Shown here: piece after piece, positions 8,934-17,405 of the stretch
How positions within the stretch are numbered: the first letter of the stretch is position 1
Layout: each line of letters begins with the position of its first letter
Assembly (NCBI GenBank): GCA_026706485.1
Contig: JAPOYR010000012.1
Coordinates: forward strand, 62,001 to 126,000
Direction of reading: 5' to 3'
DNA length: 64,000 bases
DNA from: Chloroflexota bacterium
GTDB taxonomy: Bacteria; Chloroflexota; UBA11872
Notes under the pieces: generated by a model
The model's input: the letters and a program-made list of their open reading frames with translations, nothing else
Databases searched by the model: none
What the model was told of the DNA's origin: nothing
Translations under genes and position numbers: made by a program

Positions 8934-9952
8934 TGGCTGCTAATGAGTCTCGAACCGAAGACTGGGTTCCGCCGGTCGTGCGCCCACGTCGGCTGCGCGC
9001 CACCGCCTCCCTGCGACGGATGCTGCGCGAGACGCGGCTCTCCGCCGATCAGTTCGTCTATCCGTTGTTCGTGGCTCCTGGCAGCGGCGTCGTCGAACCC
9101 ATCGACGCCATGCCGGGACAGTTCATCCGCTCGGTCGATCGTGTCGTGGACGAGGCGCGCCGCGTCGGGGACCTGGGAATTCCGGCCGTCCTGCTATTCG
9201 GCCGCGCGTCCACCAAGGACGCGCAGGGCAGTGAGGCCTCGTCGTCGGACGGTGCCGTCCAGCGCGCCGTGGCCGCCATCAAGGCGGCGGCGCCGGAGCT
9301 GACGGTGATCACCGACGTATGCCTCTGCGCGTACACCGACCACGGGCATTGCGGCATTGTCGTCAAGGAGCAGATCGACAACGATCGGTCCGTGGCGCGC
9401 CTCGTGGACACGGCGTTGTCGCACGCGGAGGCGGGCGCGGACCTGGTGGCGCCTTCCGACATGATGGACGGCCGCGTTGGAGCCATTCGCGCCGCTCTCG
9501 ACGCCGCCGGCCACGCCAACGTCGGCATTTTGGCCTACGCGGCCAAGGCCGCCAGCGCCTTCTACGGCCCGTTTCGCGAGGCCGCCGACTCCGCGCCGGC
9601 GTTTGGCGACCGCCGCAGCTATCAGCTGGACCCCGCCAACGCGCGCGAGGCCCTGCGCGAGGTCGATCTGGATGTGGCCGAAGGCGCCGACATCGTCATG
9701 GTGAAGCCGGCACTGGTAAACCTGGACATCGTGGCGCGCGTGCGCGACCGGGTCACGGTGCCGATCGCCGCGTACTTCGTGAGCGGTGAATACGCCGCCA
9801 TCAAGGCCGCCGCTGCTCAGGGCTGGCTCGACGAGCGCGCCGCGGCGCTCGAAGCCCTCACCGCCATCGTCCGGGCTGGCGCCCAGATCGTCGTGACTTA
9901 CTTCGCGCCGGACGCGGCCCAATGGCTCCGCGACGAGGAGATGCGCGACTGA
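8933..9952 (+). CDS. hemB: Delta-aminolevulinic acid dehydratase (porphobilinogen synthase)
   Basis: This 339-aa enzyme condenses two aminolevulinate molecules to porphobilinogen. The zinc-binding cysteines are in D-V-C-L-C-A-Y-T-D-H-G-H-C-G (C130, C132, C140), so it is the Zn-dependent class. Schiff-base lysines are in Y-A-A-K-A-A-S (K205) and M-V-K-P-A (K258). The start at 8933 is set by the TGATG overlap with hemD and by homology. hemA and hemL, which would supply aminolevulinate, are not in the window. Confidence 0.95.
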   Translation: MAANESRTEDWVPPVVRPRRLRATASLRRMLRETRLSADQFVYPLFVAPGSGVVEPIDAMPGQFIRSVDRVVDEARRVGDLGIPAVLLFGRASTKDAQGSEASSSDGAVQRAVAAIKAAAPELTVITDVCLCAYTDHGHCGIVVKEQIDNDRSVARLVDTALSHAEAGADLVAPSDMMDGRVGAIRAALDAAGHANVGILAYAAKAASAFYGPFREAADSAPAFGDRRSYQLDPANAREALREVDLDVAEGADIVMVKPALVNLDIVARVRDRVTVPIAAYFVSGEYAAIKAAAAQGWLDERAAALEALTAIVRAGAQIVVTYFAPDAAQWLRDEEMRD

Positions 9953-10839
9953 GCGCAAGCGCCTGGCGGGGCATCGCCATGTCGGTGACCGCGGCCTTTC
10001 TCTTCATGTGGAGCGGCGCCGTCACCCGGCTCACCGTCCCCGCGTCGCCGGCCGTGGTGACCTTCGGGCGCTTAGCCGTGGCGGTGGCGGTGGTGCTCCT
10101 CATCACCATGGCGCTGCGCCGCCCGCTGCGGCCGGCCCTCAGCCTGCGCCACGCCGTGCTGGGGGTGACGCTCTATCTGCACTTCTACTTGTTTACCGTG
10201 GCCGCGCAGACCTCGACCGTCGCCCACGCGCTCTCCATCACCTATACAGCCCCGATATTCGTCGCGGCCGGCTCGGCGCTGCTGCTGCGCGAGCCGCCCT
10301 CGCGCACTCAGCTGGCCGGCGTCGTCGCCGCCGTGGTGGGCATCGGAATCCTCGCCGGCTTCGACCCGGGCGAGGCCGGCGTCTCGCTGCTCGGCGACCT
10401 GGCGGCGCTGGGGTCGGCCGTTACGTTGGCGGCCTACGTCCTGGCGGGACGCTGGCTGCGCCGTGCGAATCCGTTGGAAACCTACGTTTCCGGCGTCTAC
10501 GGCTGGGCGGCCCTCGCGGCGCTTCCCGGCGCCGCGGTCACCCTGAACGTCGCCGCCCTCGGGGATGCGTGGCTGTGGATCGTGCTGCTCGGCATCGGGC
10601 CGCTGGCGATTGGCCACACGCTCATCAACGCCGCCTTGCGCCGGCTGCCCGCCACCGTGCCCAATGTCATCGCGGCGCAGGAAGTACCCGCGGGGGTCCT
10701 CATCGGCGTCTGGCTCGTGCAGGAAGTGCCCGGGCCGACGACGCTCATCGGCGGCCTCATCGCGCTTGCCGGCGTGATCGCGGTTATCTCGGGCACGCCC
10801 GCCGCCCGGAGCCGCTCGGCCTCGTCGACGCGCGAGTGA
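9922..10839 (+). CDS. EamA/DMT-family transporter
   Basis: This 305-aa integral membrane protein has about ten hydrophobic helices and the two-repeat layout of drug/metabolite (EamA) transporters. The substrate cannot be read from sequence. It overlaps hemB by 31 bases, longer than other overlaps here. An in-frame ATG at 9979 with a GGGG upstream would remove the overlap and leave all helices intact, so it is a good alternative start. It is probably the last gene of the sulfur/tetrapyrrole operon. Confidence 0.85.
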   Translation: MAPRRGDARLSASAWRGIAMSVTAAFLFMWSGAVTRLTVPASPAVVTFGRLAVAVAVVLLITMALRRPLRPALSLRHAVLGVTLYLHFYLFTVAAQTSTVAHALSITYTAPIFVAAGSALLLREPPSRTQLAGVVAAVVGIGILAGFDPGEAGVSLLGDLAALGSAVTLAAYVLAGRWLRRANPLETYVSGVYGWAALAALPGAAVTLNVAALGDAWLWIVLLGIGPLAIGHTLINAALRRLPATVPNVIAAQEVPAGVLIGVWLVQEVPGPTTLIGGLIALAGVIAVISGTPAARSRSASSTRE

Positions 10840-10908
10840 TCCCCGCGCCCGCGTCGGAGTGAGGCCATCTCCGGCCCCAGAGCGCCGGTGGATGGAACGA
10901 GGCGTTCT

Positions 10909-12399
10909 TCAGCCACCCGCCGCGAGCACCGGGAGCACGGCGAGGATGACCGCGACGAGACTCGCCAAGATCAGGACACTGCACCAAGCCGCGGGCCACG
11001 CATAGTCGCGCCAGAACCGCGACCGACCGAGCGACAACCCGCTCCACGCGGCTGCAATTGGGAAGAGCCACAAGAAGCTCGTCGCCGCTCCGTCGACTAG
11101 CGGCAGCCACTGGGCGAGCACCTCGCCAGCGAGATCGCGTCCCCGCGCCGTCCAGTAGGTGCGCAGCGCCAGGTCATTCCCATAGCCCGTCGCCACCCCG
11201 GCGATCACGATCTCCCCCTCGGGGATCGCATCGTCGTGGGTAATTCCCAGGAATACATAGGGCTCCGGCCCGCTCAACACCCCGACGGCCAGGGTGTAGA
11301 GCTTGCCGCCGCTATCGGGTATCGGCGCGAAATCGAAATCCACGGTCGCGTTGCTGAAGCGCGCCCCGCGCACTTCCGCGCGGCTCTCTCGCACCGGACC
11401 TGGCGACGACCCGTCGGCGGGGGTCAAGCGGGCGAAGATGTCTGCGGACGCGGTTTCCGGGTCCCCGCTGCCGTCCACATAGGCCCATACGGTGATGCGG
11501 TGCCAACGGTCATGGGTTGCGCGGATCCGCTGCTCGACCAGCGAGATGGGACCCGCATAGGTCCACGGGACATCGGGGGGCCGACGCGAGTCCTCACGGT
11601 TGAATTCCGCCAGCAGTACGAATGCGCCGGCCGCCAGCAGCGCCGCCGTCGCCACCAGCGTGGCCCAGCGGCCGCCGCGACCTCCCATTGACATCTCACG
11701 GGAACGGCGAGCCGGCTCCGCCCTCGCTGCCAACAGTTCGACAAGGACCACGACCAAGGTGGCGCCTGCCATGAGTTCCGAACCCTCCTCGAGGAAGTGC
11801 TTCCCGACAGGGCTCATGTACTGGGTTCCTGCAAAGACATCGCGGAGAACTGCGCCCAGCCCAACCGTTACCGCGACTCCGGTGAGCAGCGCCAGCGCCG
11901 GGTGACGGCGCAGCGTCGGGTATGCGCCCCAACTCGCTGTCGCCGCCAGGAGGGCAACGAGCGGTGCGACCATGGGCAGCCAGCGGTCCCTTGGCGGCAC
12001 GTCGGAGAGGTTCATCGACGCCTGGAGCGCCTGGTGGTATCCGAGCCTGTCTTTGAGCTGAGTCAGTTCCTCGGCGGCGACCAGCGCCGCCAGCAGCGCG
12101 ACGCTAAGCCAGCCAAGCGCTCCCAGCCACTTTGGACCCCTGACGGGAGTCGCCGAACGGAACAGTTGCGCCCCGGCCAGGACGGCAACAGCGCCCCAAA
12201 TGATCGCCGCATATAGATTCGCGGCCGTTTGCTCCCTATTGAGGATCACCTCTTGGCTCGCCGGCGAGTCGCCCCACTCGGCCAGAGCCGACACCACGGC
12301 GAGAATCACGTTCAGGGCCAAGAACACCGCGAGTAGTCGCGCGCGGATCTGCCGGGACCGTGTCGCCGATGCAACGGCGCGCAGAGCCGCCTTGCCCAC
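10909..12399 (-). CDS. Hypothetical multi-pass membrane protein with extracytoplasmic domain
   Basis: This 496-aa protein has an N-terminal half with about six hydrophobic helices. A predicted soluble segment follows, roughly residues 265-420 after a seventh helix (A-T-A-A-L-L-A-A-G-A-F-V-L-L), and two more helices lie near the C-terminus. I do not recognise a family. It is downstream of, and on the same strand as, the histidine kinase with a 101-base gap, so it may belong to the parA-ftsZ-kinase transcription unit. It converges with the EamA gene. Confidence 0.7.
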   Translation of the reverse strand: MGKAALRAVASATRSRQIRARLLAVFLALNVILAVVSALAEWGDSPASQEVILNREQTAANLYAAIIWGAVAVLAGAQLFRSATPVRGPKWLGALGWLSVALLAALVAAEELTQLKDRLGYHQALQASMNLSDVPPRDRWLPMVAPLVALLAATASWGAYPTLRRHPALALLTGVAVTVGLGAVLRDVFAGTQYMSPVGKHFLEEGSELMAGATLVVVLVELLAARAEPARRSREMSMGGRGGRWATLVATAALLAAGAFVLLAEFNREDSRRPPDVPWTYAGPISLVEQRIRATHDRWHRITVWAYVDGSGDPETASADIFARLTPADGSSPGPVRESRAEVRGARFSNATVDFDFAPIPDSGGKLYTLAVGVLSGPEPYVFLGITHDDAIPEGEIVIAGVATGYGNDLALRTYWTARGRDLAGEVLAQWLPLVDGAATSFLWLFPIAAAWSGLSLGRSRFWRDYAWPAAWCSVLILASLVAVILAVLPVLAAGG

Positions 12400-12500
12400 G
12401 GCTAGCAGAGCAATCGATCCATCGCGCGGCGGAGCGGGGACAGCGCCTGGGACTCACGATGGAGGCGCCGGCCTGCCAAGCCGGCCCACGGGCGACGCAC

Positions 12501-14537
12501 CTAGGGCGCGAACCTCAGCGTCGCCACCGCCCCGGGTCCGTCGTCGCGCGCCGCGATGGCCACCGAGCCCTCCAGGTTGCGCTCCGACAGATTGCGCACG
12601 ATGGACAGGCCCAGCCCGAGATCGGATTCGAGATCGAAGCCCGACGGCAATCCGCGGCCGTTATCGGCCACCGTCACGATCAGCGTCGGGCCGTCGACCT
12701 CCGCCGTCACCTGAATCTGCCCGGACGAGCGCCCTTCCAATCCATGCTGAAGGGCGTTCCACAGCAACTCGTTGACGACCAGGGCGAAGACCGACGCCTT
12801 GTCCGAGGTGATCTGCGCCGGTTCGGCCTCGACCTGGATTTCCACCGAGCGACCGCTCACCGCAAGGTCGGCGCGCATCAGCGTCACCATGGCCTCGACG
12901 ATCTCGCCCACCGACGCCAGCCCGATGTTCTGGCGGGACAGCAGGTCGTGCACCTGCGCCATGCCCGCGATGCGGCCGGCGCTGAGCTTCAACAGCTCCG
13001 CCGCCTCGTCCGTTTGCGCGCGCCGCGCCTGCATTTCCAGCAGCGACTTGATGGTCTGCATGTTGTTCTTCACGCGATGGTGGAGCTCTTGCAGCAGCAG
13101 CGATTGGCTCTCCAGGCTGCTGCGGGCCTCCTCGAACAGGCGCGCGTTTTCCATGGCGATCGCCGCGTGATTGCCGAAGGTGAACGCCAGGTCCACCTGC
13201 TCCTGGCTGATCTCGCCGGGCTGCAGGCTGTAGAGACTCACCGCCCCCAGCACGTCGTCGCCGGTGATGAGAGGCACCGAGAACATGGCGCGGTAGCCCT
13301 CCCGGCGCACGAGGTCGGGCGGCGCTTGCAGCAGGTCGCTGTTCATCGAGTCGGGCACCACCACCGGCGCGCGCGTCTGCACCGCCCGGCCCACCGCGCC
13401 CTCGCCCAGCGCCAGCCGGTGCTGCGCGTACTCCCGCCCCAGATTGAACGAGGTGATGATGCGGAGCTCGTCGTCCGTCACGCGCCAGATGGCCGCCTTC
13501 TCCATCCCCGTCAGCTCGGCGGCCTGGCGGGCGATCTGGGCCAGCACCGACTGGAGCTCCAGGTTGGACGCCAGCGTGCGCGCCAGGTTTTGCACCGACG
13601 TGAGCTGCTCGACCTTGCCATGCAGCGCGTCGTCGGTTTCGCCGTGCAGGCGCGCGTTCTCCACCGCGATGGCGATATGGCCCGCGGTGATCTCGGCGAA
13701 GCGAATCTCCTCCCGGGCGAAATCGCGAAACTCCGTGGATGTGACGTTGAGCACGCCGATCAGCCGGTTGACGGTGAACAACACGATGGGCACGGCCAGA
13801 AAGCTGCGCAGCCGCTCTTCGCCCAAGCCGGGCACGTATTTGAAACGCGGGTCCGACCACACGTCGCGCACCGGCACCGGACGGCCGATCTTGGCGGCCT
13901 CGCCCACGATGCCCTCGCCGATGCTCAGCGTGAGCTGACCCACCGCCTCGGGGTTGAACGAGCGCGTGCCCCGCAGGATCAAGCGATCGATGGCCGGGTC
14001 GTAGAGATAGATCGTGACCTCTGGCGCGTCCAGCACTTCGCCCACCGACTCGACGGTCAGTCGCAGCACCTCTTCCAGCTCGAGTGACGAATTGATGGCC
14101 GCATTGATGCGGTCCAGGCCCTCGATGGTCTCGGTGAGTTGCCGCTCGCGCTTGGTGGGACTCGAGCTGAGGGCCACCACGGAGCTGTGGCCCTGCAGGA
14201 GGGCTTCGACGACCAGCGCCTGCAGCTCCTCCAGGCGCTCGGCGGCGTGCAGCCGCTGCGAGGCGTCCAGACGGGCCAGGTAGTCGGTCGCGGCGTGCCC
14301 CAGCCGTCGAATCGCGGTCGCGGCCAGCACCGCCGCCGAGCCTTCGTGACTCGCGGCTTCCGCCCCTGCGGCGTTCAGGTGCTGGCGGAACTCCAGGGAG
14401 ACGCCCAGGTGCAGCGCCAGGCGCGCCAGCTCGTGGGGCGGCGCGGTGACGCGTCCGCCTTCGCGGTCGGCAAGCCACAGGGCCAAGCTCTTGGCGTCAA
14501 CCATGTCGGCGCCATTATCGACGGGCAGCGGCCTCAT
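12501..14537 (-). CDS. Sensor histidine kinase with two GAF domains (HisKA_2 type)
   Basis: This 678-aa protein has an N-terminal helical region (1-145), a first GAF domain (about 155-300, with I-G-E-G-I-V-G-E-A) and a second GAF (about 315-465, with L-G-E-G-A-V-G-R-A). A HisKA_2 phosphoacceptor region carries L-H-H-R-V-K-N-N near 485-495. A HATPase domain follows, ending in D-N-G-R-G-L-P and G-L-G-L-S-I-V. No membrane helix is evident, so it is a cytoplasmic sensor of a ligand or redox signal bound by the GAF domains. No response regulator is adjacent. It starts 34 bases after ftsZ. Its input and target are unknown. Confidence 0.9.
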   Translation of the reverse strand: MRPLPVDNGADMVDAKSLALWLADREGGRVTAPPHELARLALHLGVSLEFRQHLNAAGAEAASHEGSAAVLAATAIRRLGHAATDYLARLDASQRLHAAERLEELQALVVEALLQGHSSVVALSSSPTKRERQLTETIEGLDRINAAINSSLELEEVLRLTVESVGEVLDAPEVTIYLYDPAIDRLILRGTRSFNPEAVGQLTLSIGEGIVGEAAKIGRPVPVRDVWSDPRFKYVPGLGEERLRSFLAVPIVLFTVNRLIGVLNVTSTEFRDFAREEIRFAEITAGHIAIAVENARLHGETDDALHGKVEQLTSVQNLARTLASNLELQSVLAQIARQAAELTGMEKAAIWRVTDDELRIITSFNLGREYAQHRLALGEGAVGRAVQTRAPVVVPDSMNSDLLQAPPDLVRREGYRAMFSVPLITGDDVLGAVSLYSLQPGEISQEQVDLAFTFGNHAAIAMENARLFEEARSSLESQSLLLQELHHRVKNNMQTIKSLLEMQARRAQTDEAAELLKLSAGRIAGMAQVHDLLSRQNIGLASVGEIVEAMVTLMRADLAVSGRSVEIQVEAEPAQITSDKASVFALVVNELLWNALQHGLEGRSSGQIQVTAEVDGPTLIVTVADNGRGLPSGFDLESDLGLGLSIVRNLSERNLEGSVAIAARDDGPGAVATLRFAP

Positions 14538-14571
14538 GTCCGGTCGGTTGGGGCCGCGGGCGCTCGGCTCG

Positions 14572-15708
14572 TCAGTTGCCGGCGGCGCCGGCCTCGTCGC
14601 GCTGGTCTGGCGTGGGAACCATCGTGAAGGGGGACTTGGCCGTCGCGCCTCGCCCCGTCCGACGTCGGGCGCGGCGACGCGGCATCGACGATTGCGCGGC
14701 CGACGCCGGCCGGCATCCCGTGGCGATCAGCGTGATGCGCACGCCCTGGGACAGGCGCGGGTCGATCACCGAGCCGAAGATGATGTTGGCGTCGTCGGCC
14801 ACCACGTCGGCCACCGCCTGCGCGGCCGTATTCAACTCCACCAGCGTGACATCCTCCGACGCGGTCACGTTGAGCAGCACGCCCCGCGCGTCCTCGATGC
14901 TGGTTTCGAGCAGCGGGCTGTGCATGGCCTCGTTGACGGCCGTGACCGCCCGGTCCTCGCCGGAGGCTTCGCCCACCCCCATCAGCGCCGGGCCGGCGTT
15001 GGACATCACCGCGCGCACGTCCGCGAAGTCCACGTTGACGATTCCGGTCGTGAGGATCAGGTCGGTGATGCCCTGTACGCCGCGTTGCAGCATCTCGTCG
15101 GCCATCACGAACGCGTCGCCAATGCCCATGCGCGGATCGGACATCTTCAGCAGCCGGTCGTTGTGGACCACGATCAACGCGTCCACCTGCTCGCCCAGGG
15201 CTTGAATCCCGCCCGCGGCGATCTGGTTCCGCCGCGTGCCCTCGAAGGTGAACGGGCTCGTCACCACGCCCACCGTCAGCGCGCCCTGCTCGGAGGCGAT
15301 TTCGGCGATGGCCGGCGCGGCGCCGGTGCCCGTGCCGCCGCCCATGCCCGCTGCAATGAACACCATGTCGGCGCCTTCGGTGGCTTCGGCCAGGGCGCCG
15401 GCGCTCTCGCTGGCCGCCTTCTCGCCGCGCCGCGGGTCGCCGCCCGCGCCGAGTTGCCCGGTGGTGTGCGTCCCGATCTGCACGACCTCCGAGGCGCGCG
15501 AGCCGCGCAGCGCCTGGGCGTCGGTATTCACCGCCACAAACTCCACGCCGTTGAGCCCGGCGTCGACCATGCGGTCCACGGCGTTCACCCCGGCGCCGCC
15601 AACGCCAATCACGCGAATTTGAGTGAATCCGGTCGCCCGCCCCGGCAGCGGGGCGTCGCGCGCCAGGATGCGCGGCACCAGCCCCGGCGGCCGGTTGTTG
15701 GCCTCCAT
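14572..15708 (-). CDS. ftsZ: Cell division protein FtsZ
   Basis: This 378-aa tubulin-like GTPase forms the cytokinetic ring. The family motifs are present: I-G-V-G-G-A-G-V-N-A-V-D-R-M at 34-47, G-M-G-G-G-T-G-T-G-A-A-P at 121-132 and the T7-loop segment N-V-D-F-A-D-V. The start at ATG 15708 avoids a long overlap with parA. Further upstream starts would overlap it by about 90 bases. The C-terminal tail is short, rich in Arg then Gly/Ala, and lacks an obvious conserved C-terminal peptide of the D-I-P-x-F-L-R type. It sits outside any division (dcw) cluster, between parA and a histidine kinase. Confidence 0.93.
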   Translation of the reverse strand: MEANNRPPGLVPRILARDAPLPGRATGFTQIRVIGVGGAGVNAVDRMVDAGLNGVEFVAVNTDAQALRGSRASEVVQIGTHTTGQLGAGGDPRRGEKAASESAGALAEATEGADMVFIAAGMGGGTGTGAAPAIAEIASEQGALTVGVVTSPFTFEGTRRNQIAAGGIQALGEQVDALIVVHNDRLLKMSDPRMGIGDAFVMADEMLQRGVQGITDLILTTGIVNVDFADVRAVMSNAGPALMGVGEASGEDRAVTAVNEAMHSPLLETSIEDARGVLLNVTASEDVTLVELNTAAQAVADVVADDANIIFGSVIDPRLSQGVRITLIATGCRPASAAQSSMPRRRARRRTGRGATAKSPFTMVPTPDQRDEAGAAGN

Positions 15709-15736
15709 GCGCGCGGGATCGAATCCGCCGTGATCG

Positions 15737-16513
15737 CTAGGCGGCACGGGTGAGCACTTCCTCGGCCAGGGCCTCGTAGGCGTCAACCGCCCGCCGCACG
15801 CCGCGGCCGCGCGCGCCGGGCGCAAAGATCGACAGCCCGGAGCTCGACGCTTCCAGAATCTTGCTGTTGGTGGGGATTCTCGCGGCGAACATCTCCGCCT
15901 CCCACTGCTCCTGCAAGTATCCGGCCACGTGCTTTTCCTCGCGCAGGCGTCGGTCGAACTTGTTGAGCACGATCCCCAGCACGCGCAGGTTCGGATTGAC
16001 GATGGTCACCTCTTCGATGCTCTCCGTGAGCATCTGCAGGCCGCGCAGGGAGAAGAAGCGCGCCTCCGTGGGAATGATGACCCACTGCGCGGCGACCAGC
16101 GCGTTGAGCGTCAGCACGCCCAGCGACGGCGGCGTGTCCACGAGCACGTAGTCGTAGTCGTTGTCGATGCGCATCACGTGCTCGCGCAGGCGCATTTCGC
16201 GGCCCAGCTTGGTCTGAAGCTCGCTCTCCACCGCCGCCAGTTCCGGCGTGCCCGGCACCAGGTCGATGGCGACGTCCGTGGAGTCCTGCACGCGGTAGCG
16301 CGGCAGCTCGGCGTCGCGATGCAGCAGGGAATCCGCCAGCGAGGGCGACACCGCCTTGTCGAGGCCGAACGAGGACGTGAGGTTGCTCTGCGGGTCCGTG
16401 TCGATGACCAATACGCGCAAGCCGTGGCGGGCCAACGTGACGGCAAGGTTGGCGGTGGTCGTGGTCTTGCCGACGCCGCCCTTCTGATTGGCAACGGCGA
16501 TGGTGACAGCCAT
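15737..16513 (-). CDS. parA: ParA/Soj-family ATPase
   Basis: This 258-aa protein has the deviant Walker A N-Q-K-G-G-V-G-K-T-T-T at about 8-18, D-T-D-P-Q-S-N-L-T and V-D-T-P-P-S-L-G motifs. It belongs to the ParA/Soj group that positions chromosomes or other cargo with ParB-like partners. The ATG at 16513 precedes M-A-V-T-I-A-V-A-N, the normal N-terminus. No parB gene is adjacent. Instead ftsZ follows after 28 bases, suggesting a link between segregation or positioning and division. The 352-base upstream gap separates it from the divergent sigma factor gene. Confidence 0.9.
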   Translation of the reverse strand: MAVTIAVANQKGGVGKTTTTANLAVTLARHGLRVLVIDTDPQSNLTSSFGLDKAVSPSLADSLLHRDAELPRYRVQDSTDVAIDLVPGTPELAAVESELQTKLGREMRLREHVMRIDNDYDYVLVDTPPSLGVLTLNALVAAQWVIIPTEARFFSLRGLQMLTESIEEVTIVNPNLRVLGIVLNKFDRRLREEKHVAGYLQEQWEAEMFAARIPTNSKILEASSSGLSIFAPGARGRGVRRAVDAYEALAEEVLTRAA

Positions 16514-16636
16514 AGGCGTCTCCGAGCGCTGCCGCCCACGGGCCCCCACGGCAGGCAAACGCCCGCAGCGATGGTAGGCGTCGCCCGCAATTGAGTCAAC
16601 ATAATTGTCAACGGGGAATCGGCTCACGGTAAGTCC

Positions 16637-16722
16637 GTCATTCCCGCGAAGGCGGGAATCCAGGCCGGTCGAATTTGAAGGCGCGCCGAATGCTTGGCGT
16701 CGGGCGGGTCGGAGACCCGCCC
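16637..16722. repeat. Two intergenic hairpin repeats upstream of parA
   Basis: Two unrelated palindromes lie in the 352-base gap 16514-16865. The first (16637-16664) has ATTCCCGC at 16640-16647 pairing with GCGGGAAT at 16652-16659. The second has GGGCGGGTC at 16702-16710 pairing with GACCCGCCC at 16714-16722. The first matches a short palindrome I have seen commonly between genes in many bacteria, so both are probably dispersed REP-like elements. The rest of the gap holds the ECF promoter at 16794. Confidence 0.6.
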
Positions 16723-16793
16723 CTGCCGGACTCTCGGACGGTCTCCGTAGGCGGGGATCGGCAAACAAACCCGGTCATTCACCGTCGCCGCAG

Positions 16794-16820
16794 GGAACGA
16801 TTGCCCCCCAAACGGCGTAC
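16794..16820 (+). promoter_or_regulatory. ECF-sigma-type promoter (GGAAC-N17-CGTA) of the sigma-vWA1 operon
   Basis: GGAAC at 16794-16798 and CGTAC at 16816-16820 are separated by exactly 17 bases, the classic ECF sigma consensus. It lies 46 bases before the sigma factor start. The same pair of boxes with the same spacing recurs before the second vWA gene (19576-19602). A small CCCGC/GCGGG hairpin (16836-16850) in the presumed leader is also conserved. Autoregulation by the adjacent sigma factor is inferred. Confidence 0.75.
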
Positions 16821-16865
16821 TTGTCTATGCAATACCCCGCAGAGTGCGGGTCATGAGGGCGGCTT

Positions 16866-17405
16866 ATGACCGATGAACAGGCTGTCCTGCGCTGTCAGGA
16901 CGGCGATCGTGAGGCGTTTCACCACCTCGTGGAACGCTACCAAGACCTGCTCTATCGCACGGCCATGCTGATGACCGGAAGCCGGGCACTGGCCGAGGAG
17001 TTGGTCCAAGGGGCCTTGCGCTCGGCATGGCGGGGCATCCACGGCTTCCAGCATGGATGCCCGGTCAAACCCTGGCTGATGCGCTATCTCGCCCGTGAGG
17101 GCGTGTCGCAGCGCCGCCGTCGGCCATCGGCCGGCGTCGTCCCGTCCAGCCCCGGGCAGCCGGACGACTCGGACGAGGCGCAGCACGAGCGCCAGGACAT
17201 GCGCCAGGCCTTGGCCGGCCTGGATGCGGACCAGCGGCACATCCTGGTGCTGCACTACTTCGCCGATCTCACCGTCCCCCAGCTGGCGAAAGCCCTCGAC
17301 GCTGGCGAGGACTCCATCAACACCCGCCTCAGCCGCGCGCTCGGTCACCTGCGCGAGCGGCTCGAGGCGCAAGGTGCCCAGGAGGTCGCCAACGATGGCT
17401 CCTAA
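16866..17405 (+). CDS. ECF-family RNA polymerase sigma factor
   Basis: This 179-aa protein has a sigma-70 region 2 (about 15-85, with V-E-R-Y-Q-D-L-L-Y-R) and region 4 (about 118-168, with L-D-A-D-Q-R-H-I-L-V-L-H-Y and an HTH ending in R-L-S-R-A-L-G-H-L). They are joined by a Pro/Ser linker, and region 3 is absent, as in ECF factors. It is preceded by an ECF-type promoter, consistent with self-activation. The vWA1 gene starts inside its last codons (11-base overlap), the usual arrangement for a sigma factor and its membrane-bound partner or anti-sigma factor. Confidence 0.92.
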   Translation: MTDEQAVLRCQDGDREAFHHLVERYQDLLYRTAMLMTGSRALAEELVQGALRSAWRGIHGFQHGCPVKPWLMRYLAREGVSQRRRRPSAGVVPSSPGQPDDSDEAQHERQDMRQALAGLDADQRHILVLHYFADLTVPQLAKALDAGEDSINTRLSRALGHLRERLEAQGAQEVANDGS

